64,000 nt of DNA from AC-32 sp963715575. Its GTDB lineage: Bacteria; Actinomycetota; Thermoleophilia; Gaiellales; Gaiellaceae. Both the position numbers and the translations under genes were made by a program. The notes beneath the pieces were generated by a model, which was given only the letters and a program-made list of their open reading frames with translations, was not told the DNA's origin and ran no database searches. This document shows positions 59,292 through 64,000 of the stretch, in pieces (positions within the stretch are counted from its first letter, which is position 1; each line of letters starts with the position of its first letter). The DNA lies in assembly GCA_963715575.1 (NCBI GenBank), contig OY970250.1:1736001-1800000 (forward strand). The letters run 5' to 3'.

Positions 59292-59861
59292 GTGCCGACG
59301 CTCTACACCGCCGACCGCTGTCCCTACGCGGCCCGCGCCCGGATCGTGCTCGCCGAGAAAGGGATTGCCTACGACGCCGTCGAGATCGACCTCGACGACC
59401 GGCCGGCCTGGATGTACGAGAAGAATGCGACCGGCCGCGTGCCGGTGTACGAGGAGGACGAGGGGCTCGTGGTGCCGGAGTCCGAGGTGATCATGGAGTA
59501 CCTCGAGGAGCGCTACCCGGAGCCGGCGCTGTGGCCGGCAGATCCGGCCGAGCGGGCGCTCGCGCGGCTGTGGCTGCACCGCTTCGACGACCGGCTCGGC
59601 GACGCCTACTACGCGGCACGGCGCGGTGACGGTCGTGAGCAGCTCGACGCGCGGCTCACCGACCTGGAGCGCGCGCTCGAGGCGCGGCCCTACCTGAGCG
59701 GCCGCGCGTTCGGCCTCGCCGACATCGGCTACCTGCCGTGGATCCTGCGCGGGCTCGAGCGCTTCGGCCTCGAGCTCGGCCCCGCGACGGCGGACTGGCT
59801 CGAGCGCTGCTCCGAGCGGCCCGGGGTCGCCGCCGAGCGCAACGTCATCGCCGCGCTGTGA
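59292..59861 (+). CDS. Glutathione S-transferase-like protein (possible maleylacetoacetate isomerase)
   Basis: Thioredoxin-fold protein of 189 residues. TLYTADRCPYAARARIVLAEKGI is a GST/SspA-type start with a CPYAAR motif (omega-like), followed by GRVPVYEE and PESEVIMEYLEERYPEP, and the alpha-helical C-terminal domain ends in PYLSGRAFGLADIGYLPWI. The homogentisate pathway genes nearby lack an evident maleylacetoacetate isomerase, which is normally a zeta-class GST; this protein could fill that role, although its active-site motif is Cys-type rather than the zeta SSCSWRVR. Its stop overlaps the next GTG (GTGA). Confidence 0.8.
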   Translation: MPTLYTADRCPYAARARIVLAEKGIAYDAVEIDLDDRPAWMYEKNATGRVPVYEEDEGLVVPESEVIMEYLEERYPEPALWPADPAERALARLWLHRFDDRLGDAYYAARRGDGREQLDARLTDLERALEARPYLSGRAFGLADIGYLPWILRGLERFGLELGPATADWLERCSERPGVAAERNVIAAL

Positions 59862-60544
59862 GGATCGTGCTGCTCCACGCGTATCCGCTGGACGAGCGGA
59901 TGTGGGAGCCGCAGCTCGAGGCGCTGCGCGACTACGAGGTCGTGTCGCCCCGGCTCTACGGGCGCGGGAAGACGATCGACCACTACGCGCTCTCGGTGCT
60001 CGCCGAGGTCGACGGCGAGCTCGCGCTCGTGGGCGCCTCGTTGGGCGGCTACACCGCACTGGCGATGGCGCACCGGCAGCCTTCTCGCATCCGGGCGCTC
60101 GCGCTCGTCGGCGCCCGTGCCGACGCGGACTCGCCGGAGCGGCGAGCGGGCCGCGCCGACACGAAGGCGCTGATCGAGGACGGCGGTGCGCAGGCGCTGT
60201 GGGACAACCAGCGCACGAGGCTGCTGCTCGAGGACGCGAGGCCCGAAGCCGTCGACCTCGTCCAGGCACAGGCGCTCGACCGCTCGACCGAGGAGCTCGT
60301 CGAGGCGCTCGAGGCGATCCGCGACCGCGACGACCGCTCCGGCACGCTGGCGAACTTCCCGAGCCCGGTGCTCGTCGCCGTCGGTGACGGCGACCTGTTC
60401 TTCCCGCCGGAGGAGGCCCAGCAGCAGGCGCACACCGCGCCCCACGGGCGCTTCAGGGTGTTCGCGGGCGCGCGCCACCTGCCGAACCTCGAGCAGCCGG
60501 ACGAGTTCAACGCGGCGCTGGCCGGCTTCCTCGCCGATGCCTGA
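59858..60544 (+). CDS. Alpha/beta hydrolase
   Basis: Serine hydrolase of 228 residues. The opening IVLLHAYPLDERMWEPQL carries the oxyanion HA-x-P, the nucleophile elbow is VGASLGGYTALA, the acidic residue is in VLVAVGDGDLFFPPE, and the His is in GARHLPNLEQPDEF. It may act as an esterase or ring-fission product hydrolase in aromatic breakdown; nothing fixes the substrate. The start GTG overlaps the GST-like gene stop, and its end overlaps the rhodanese gene by 8 bp. Confidence 0.88.
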   Translation: MRIVLLHAYPLDERMWEPQLEALRDYEVVSPRLYGRGKTIDHYALSVLAEVDGELALVGASLGGYTALAMAHRQPSRIRALALVGARADADSPERRAGRADTKALIEDGGAQALWDNQRTRLLLEDARPEAVDLVQAQALDRSTEELVEALEAIRDRDDRSGTLANFPSPVLVAVGDGDLFFPPEEAQQQAHTAPHGRFRVFAGARHLPNLEQPDEFNAALAGFLADA

Positions 60545-61325
60545 GCTGCCGCCGCTCGTCGACGCGGCCTGGGTGCAGGAGCACCTGGGCGAAGAGGACC
60601 TCGTGCTCGGCGACGTCCGCGGGCCGAACGCGCACCAGCGCGGCCATCTACCGGGCTCGATCCCACTCGTGCTCGGCTCGCCTCCGCCGCTGGCGACTCG
60701 CGAGACCGTGCAGGAGTTCGCGGTCGAGGTGCAGCGGCGGCTCGGCCGCCACGGCGTCACCGGCCGGGAGCGGCTCGTGCTCTACGACCGCGGCGACTGC
60801 GTCGGCGCCGCCGCCTCGGCTCAGGCCGCCCTCGTCGCCGGCCACCCGCGGGTCGCCGTGCTCGCGGGCGGGATCGCGGCGTGGCCCGACGAGCTCGAGC
60901 AGGGCGCCGTCGAGCTGCAGAAGACCAAGACTGCGCTCGAGCCGCGCCTCGGGGCCGTGCCGACCTGGGAAGAGCTGCGCGAGCGGCTGGAGGATCCGGA
61001 GCTGACGATCCTCGACGTCCGCAGCGAGGACGAGTTCCGCGGGCGCGGCGGCTATCCGTGCGACCCGCGCCAGGGCCATATCCCCGGCGCGCGGCACCTC
61101 GAGGTCGAGCGCCTGTTCGCCGGGCCGGGCCGGCCGCACGAGCCGTGGGGGATCCGCGAGCTCGCCGGGCTACCGGAGGGCGCCGCGATCGTCGCCTACT
61201 GCCACTCCGGTTCGCGCTCGGCCCTCGCCGCGCTCGCGCTCAGGGCCGCCGGCTACGACGCGCGCAACTACCCGGGCTCCTGGCACGAGTGGTCGCGCCA
61301 CGACGACCTGCCTGCAGAGCGCTGA
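60537..61325 (+). CDS. Two-domain rhodanese-like sulfurtransferase
   Basis: Thiosulfate or 3-mercaptopyruvate sulfurtransferase of 262 residues. The first rhodanese domain has VLGDVRGPNAHQRGHLPGS and LVLYDRGDCVGAAAS. The second has LTILDVRSEDEFRGRGG, QGHIPGARHLEV and the catalytic Cys in IVAYCHSGSRSALAAL. Cytosolic. It is the last gene of the coupled run and is closed by a strong hairpin terminator. The donor is not predictable from the loop (CHSGSRS). Confidence 0.88.
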   Translation: MPELPPLVDAAWVQEHLGEEDLVLGDVRGPNAHQRGHLPGSIPLVLGSPPPLATRETVQEFAVEVQRRLGRHGVTGRERLVLYDRGDCVGAAASAQAALVAGHPRVAVLAGGIAAWPDELEQGAVELQKTKTALEPRLGAVPTWEELRERLEDPELTILDVRSEDEFRGRGGYPCDPRQGHIPGARHLEVERLFAGPGRPHEPWGIRELAGLPEGAAIVAYCHSGSRSALAALALRAAGYDARNYPGSWHEWSRHDDLPAER

Positions 61326-61352
61326 GCGGGGCCCCCGAAGACGGCCCCGCTC
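61324..61352. terminator. Terminator at the end of the catabolic run
   Basis: GAGCGGGGCC and GGCCCCGCTC pair perfectly over 10 bp with a 9-base loop, overlapping the rhodanese stop codon. The convergent secreted protein gene ends 11 bases further on, so it likely serves both. Confidence 0.65.
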
Positions 61353-61363
61353 GCGCACGCGAA

Positions 61364-62455
61364 CTAGTGCTTCTTCTTCTTCTTTTTCTTGGGCTTCGGC
61401 TTCAGGACCTTGACCTGGTTGCTCGTCACCGCGGCGATGCGCTCGTGGTGACACGGAACCGGGAGGCCTGAGGGCGACGGCCCGGTGCAGGCAGTCGTGT
61501 AGTTCTCGAACCTCGTCTGGAAGAAGGTCTTGAACTTCACGTTCCGCCTGGCCATCGTGTACTTGCCGCTCGACGGCAGCTTGGCGCTGGAGGCGGCGCG
61601 CTTGCCGGTCCCGCCGGAGACGGCGTTCGGAGCCGGAGCCGGCTTCTTGCCCCCGTAGAGGTCGAGCTTGACGCCCTTCGGGTCGACGCCGGCGACCTTC
61701 AGCTGGCCGACGAGCTTGAACCCCCGCTTCGCCGCGACGCGCTTGAGCGTGAGCGACGAGGGCAGGCCCACGAGCGTGCGAGCCTCGAGCGTGCCGGCAG
61801 GGTTCGGGTTGGCCGTGCCCGGCGTGTACGGCGTGAAGATGCCGGCCCACTCGTAGTCGCCGTTCGTGCCGGCGTTGGTGAACACGTTCTTGATCGTAAA
61901 GTCGGCCGCGAACAGCTGCGCGCCGAACTTCGCCCCGCCCATCGCCTCGGGAATGTCCGGCGAGGGGAGGCAGACCGTCTGCACGACGAGCGGCCCGACC
62001 TGGTCGACGAAGACCGGGATCGCAACCGTCTGGCCCTGCAGGCTCGTGTTCAGGACCCAGATCGAGGTGTGCGTGGTCTTCCCCGTGCACTGCGTGGCCG
62101 CGGCCTGGATGGTCGGGTTGGTCGGGTCGGCCACCAGCACCTTGCCGGCGAGCGTGAGCCGTGCGCCGCCGAGCGCCTTCGCCTTCACGCGGGCGACGAC
62201 GTTGCCGATCTCCGTGCCGGGCGCCGCCGTCAGGTTGGCGTTGTAGCCGACCGGCGAGAAGATCCGCAGCTGGGCGGTCGGATCGGCGTCCGGGTCGATC
62301 GAGACGAACACGTCGGCCGTCGTGGCGCCGCCGAGCTTGTAGCTCGTCTGCTCCATGATCAGCTCCGGGTCGTACGCGGAGAACGCGGGTGCCGCGACCG
62401 CGAGCCCGAGGAAGCAGGCACCGCTGAGCAGTGCCAGGCGGATTGACTTCTTCAT
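61364..62455 (-). CDS. Secreted protein with Lys-rich tail, function unknown
   Basis: Exported protein of 363 residues. The signal peptide is LALLSGACFLGLAVAAPAFSA. Two beta-rich regions follow: ADVFVSIDPDADPTAQLRIFSPVGYN and a later part with Ala/Lys segments. The tail ends KPKPKKKKKKKH, a run of nine or more basic residues that could bind teichoic or nucleic acid or the membrane. ATG 62455 has AAGAAGGGG upstream. The preceding region up to the binding protein gene (62456-62530) shows no clear promoter. Function unknown. Confidence 0.75.
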   Translation of the reverse strand: MKKSIRLALLSGACFLGLAVAAPAFSAYDPELIMEQTSYKLGGATTADVFVSIDPDADPTAQLRIFSPVGYNANLTAAPGTEIGNVVARVKAKALGGARLTLAGKVLVADPTNPTIQAAATQCTGKTTHTSIWVLNTSLQGQTVAIPVFVDQVGPLVVQTVCLPSPDIPEAMGGAKFGAQLFAADFTIKNVFTNAGTNGDYEWAGIFTPYTPGTANPNPAGTLEARTLVGLPSSLTLKRVAAKRGFKLVGQLKVAGVDPKGVKLDLYGGKKPAPAPNAVSGGTGKRAASSAKLPSSGKYTMARRNVKFKTFFQTRFENYTTACTGPSPSGLPVPCHHERIAAVTSNQVKVLKPKPKKKKKKKH

Positions 62456-62530
62456 GTAGCCCCTTCTTTCTCGTGGTCCCCTGGGTGACGTGGAATGAGA
62501 CGTCGCGCGCACCGAGATAGTTAACACCGC

Positions 62531-63724
62531 CTAACGGGCGTTGACCAGCGGGCCGAACAGCACCCACAGGTTCTTGCGGTAGCCGATCATCCGGGCCTTG
62601 GCGATCGGGAAGTAGTTGGTCGGGCTCGTCTTGACCGCGATGCCAGGAAGGAGGAACGGGTTGTTGCGCTCGTCCATGTGCGTCATCGCGCGGCGCAGGC
62701 TGTCCCGGGTCGGGTTGCGGCCGGCGTGCTTGAGCGCGTCTACCAGCGAGAACGCGACCGTCATCCCGTACCAGTTGTAGACGTCCGAGACCCTCCCGCC
62801 CGGGAAGTAGCGCTTCATGATCGACCTGTAGAGCGCGACCGCCTTGTCCTTGCGCCAGGCCGGCGAGGTCGGGTCCTTGACGAAGGCGACGCTGAGCGCG
62901 TTGTCCGTCTCCTTGCCGTTCGTGCCCTGGCGGGCCACGGCCATGATCGAAGGCTCGATCGAGACGGCGCTGACGAAGAACTGCGGCCGCCACTTCAGCT
63001 TGTAGGCGTAGACGAAGGACTGGATCGTCTGGTACGGCAGCGCGAAGAGCATCAAGGTGTCGGCCTTCGAGCGGCGCAGCTTCGCGATCTGCGAGTTGAC
63101 GTCGGTGTCGGTCACTTCGTAGCTCTGCTTGGCCACGATCCGTGACGCCCGCTTGCCGAGCCCGCGTTGTAGCCCGTGCAGCAGGTCCTTGCCGTAGTCG
63201 CTGTTCTCGTAGAGCACCGCGATCCGCGCCTTCGGCCGGTGCTGGACGAGGTAGCGGCCGTAGATCGCGCCCTCGCCCTCGAAGCTCGGCAGGTAGCCCA
63301 TCGTCCAGGGGAAGTTCTTGTGGCCGCGGGCGATCACGCTCGCGCCGGTGCCGCCGAAGATCTGCGGCACCTTGACCGCGTTCAGGTAGGCGCGGATGGC
63401 GAGGTTGTGCTCGGTCCCGACCGTGTTGAAGATCGCGAAGACCTTGTCCTGCTGGACGAGCTCGCGGGTCTGGTCGATCGTCCGCGACGGGTCGTAGCCG
63501 TCGTCGCGCCAGAGGTAGCGGATCTTGCGCCCGAAGACGCCGCCGTGCGCGTTGACGTACTTGAAGTAGGCGTTCGCGCCCGGGCCGACGGTGCCGAAGG
63601 CCGAGGCGGGGCCGCTCAGCGGGACGGTGCCGCCGATCAGGATCTCGGTCGAGGTCACGCCCGGCGTGCTGGACGGCAGCGAGAGCGCGCCGGTGGCGAG
63701 CAGGGCGAGTGCGACGATCTTCAC
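62531..63724 (-). CDS. Branched-chain-amino-acid-type ABC substrate-binding protein
   Basis: Type 1 periplasmic binding protein of 397 residues (Peripla_BP_6/LivJ). The signal segment is IVALALLATGALSLPSSTPG. The ligand fold begins STEILIGGTVPLSGPASAFG and has YFKYVNAHGGVFGRKIRYL, VPQIFGGTGASV and MGYLPSFEGEGAIYGRYL. Such proteins bind leucine, amides, urea or aromatic acids; the ligand is unknown. The start GTG overlaps the stop of the upstream S15-type gene (GTGA). No permease or ATPase genes follow, so it may be an orphan binding protein. Confidence 0.87.
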   Translation of the reverse strand: MKIVALALLATGALSLPSSTPGVTSTEILIGGTVPLSGPASAFGTVGPGANAYFKYVNAHGGVFGRKIRYLWRDDGYDPSRTIDQTRELVQQDKVFAIFNTVGTEHNLAIRAYLNAVKVPQIFGGTGASVIARGHKNFPWTMGYLPSFEGEGAIYGRYLVQHRPKARIAVLYENSDYGKDLLHGLQRGLGKRASRIVAKQSYEVTDTDVNSQIAKLRRSKADTLMLFALPYQTIQSFVYAYKLKWRPQFFVSAVSIEPSIMAVARQGTNGKETDNALSVAFVKDPTSPAWRKDKAVALYRSIMKRYFPGGRVSDVYNWYGMTVAFSLVDALKHAGRNPTRDSLRRAMTHMDERNNPFLLPGIAVKTSPTNYFPIAKARMIGYRKNLWVLFGPLVNAR

Positions 63725-64000
63725 CGCGAGACCGGCTTGCGCAGGATCGGCAGCGTCAGCTTGGCGGGGCCGAGCGCGATGCGGGAGGTCCTCGGCATCG
63801 GCAGGTTCAGGTAGAGCAGGTTGCCCGGGTTCTGCGCGACCGAGCTCGAGGCCAGCGTCAGCGTCAGCCGCGCGCCACGCGGGATCAGGGTCGCCGTGTC
63901 GAGCAGGCGGATCGTCAGCTTGCGCGTACCTTTCAGGCCGGCGGTGTTGACGCCGCCCTCGCTGACGACGGTCACCGGGCCCTTGCGCGGCTCGGCGGTC
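63721..64000 (-). CDS. C-terminal end of S15/CocE-type peptidase or esterase (partial)
   Basis: Minus-strand frame entering from beyond base 64000. The visible 92 or so residues (TIRLLDTATLIPRGARLTLTLASSS, then AQNPGNLLYLNLP) match the beta-sandwich C-terminal domain of X-Pro dipeptidyl-peptidase-like S15 hydrolases. The catalytic domain lies outside the window, so activity cannot be judged. Its stop overlaps the binding-protein GTG. Confidence 0.6.
   Translation of the reverse strand, partial: TAEPRKGPVTVVSEGGVNTAGLKGTRKLTIRLLDTATLIPRGARLTLTLASSSVAQNPGNLLYLNLPMPRTSRIALGPAKLTLPILRKPVSR

Overview
The window reads as ordinary chromosomal DNA of a very GC-rich bacterium. Genes are dense, many are translationally coupled (ATGA, GTGA, TGATG overlaps), and GTG/TTG starts are common. 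NarL/LuxR regulators, a PimA-like glycosyltransferase beside a lysylphosphatidylglycerol-synthase-type membrane protein, a menaquinone-type methyltransferase, many secreted proteins with Arg/Lys-rich tails and the overall gene mix suggest an actinobacterium. My best guess is a deep-branching soil lineage such as Thermoleophilia (inference; no rRNA is present). I found no tRNA, rRNA, CRISPR array or insertion sequence. No gene-free stretch exceeds 300 bases; the longest, about 245 bp at 24642-24886, is described.

Layout. 1-1.8 kb: divergent sensor kinase and response regulator around a palindromic operator. 1.9-4.2 kb: minus-strand plsC, 5'-3' exonuclease and a histone-deacetylase-like gene, coupled. 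4.3-8.3 kb: type IA topoisomerase, an RpoD-like sigma factor and an NlpC/P60 hydrolase. 8.3-15.9 kb: a complete dipeptide/oligopeptide ABC system with two paralogous binding proteins, in which dppB carries a frameshift. 16-21 kb: a regulator patch (two small LuxR-type proteins, an HD-GYP protein, a large MalT-like LuxR ATPase) whose centre looks less GC-rich than its surroundings. 21-24.6 kb: adenosine deaminase-like, L,D-transpeptidase, patatin-like phospholipase. 24.9-28 kb: PimA-like glycosyltransferase with a structured leader, membrane protein, glycerate kinase.

27.9-35.7 kb is the most unusual part. It holds two nearly interchangeable stand-alone cyclic-nucleotide-binding proteins, an MFS transporter fused to a third such domain, a cupredoxin-like secreted protein, a 79-residue His-rich repeat peptide with an ideal ribosome binding site, and an operon running xseA-xseB-cNMP protein-ECF sigma factor-small protein-cytosolic subtilase-GAF protein that converges on the repeat peptide. 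I regard this as a candidate undescribed signalling or peptide-processing locus.

35.7-41 kb: coiled-coil membrane protein, UbiA-like protein, UbiE-type methyltransferase, small hypotheticals, MarR repressor with a perfect operator, proline dehydrogenase. 41.2-45.5 kb: a 1440-residue secreted BNR/ASH/HYR protein. 45.5-50.7 kb: methyltransferase, FabL-like reductase, EamA and DHA2 transporters, then 4-hydroxyphenylpyruvate dioxygenase. 52.6-61.3 kb: a coupled plus-strand run with a CDF transporter, fumarylacetoacetase, sarcosine-oxidase-like flavoenzyme, homogentisate dioxygenase, HAD phosphatase, AlkA glycosylase, GNAT, glutathione-transferase-like protein, hydrolase and rhodanese. With the dioxygenase at 49.6 kb this gives an almost complete tyrosine/homogentisate degradation route; the transferase-like protein is a candidate for the missing maleylacetoacetate isomerase. 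61.4-64 kb: secreted protein, branched-chain-type binding protein and the end of an S15-type peptidase.

A recurring oddity is genes whose only domain-consistent start is CTG inside a CTGA stop/start overlap (7707, 12276, 33720 and probably 25999).
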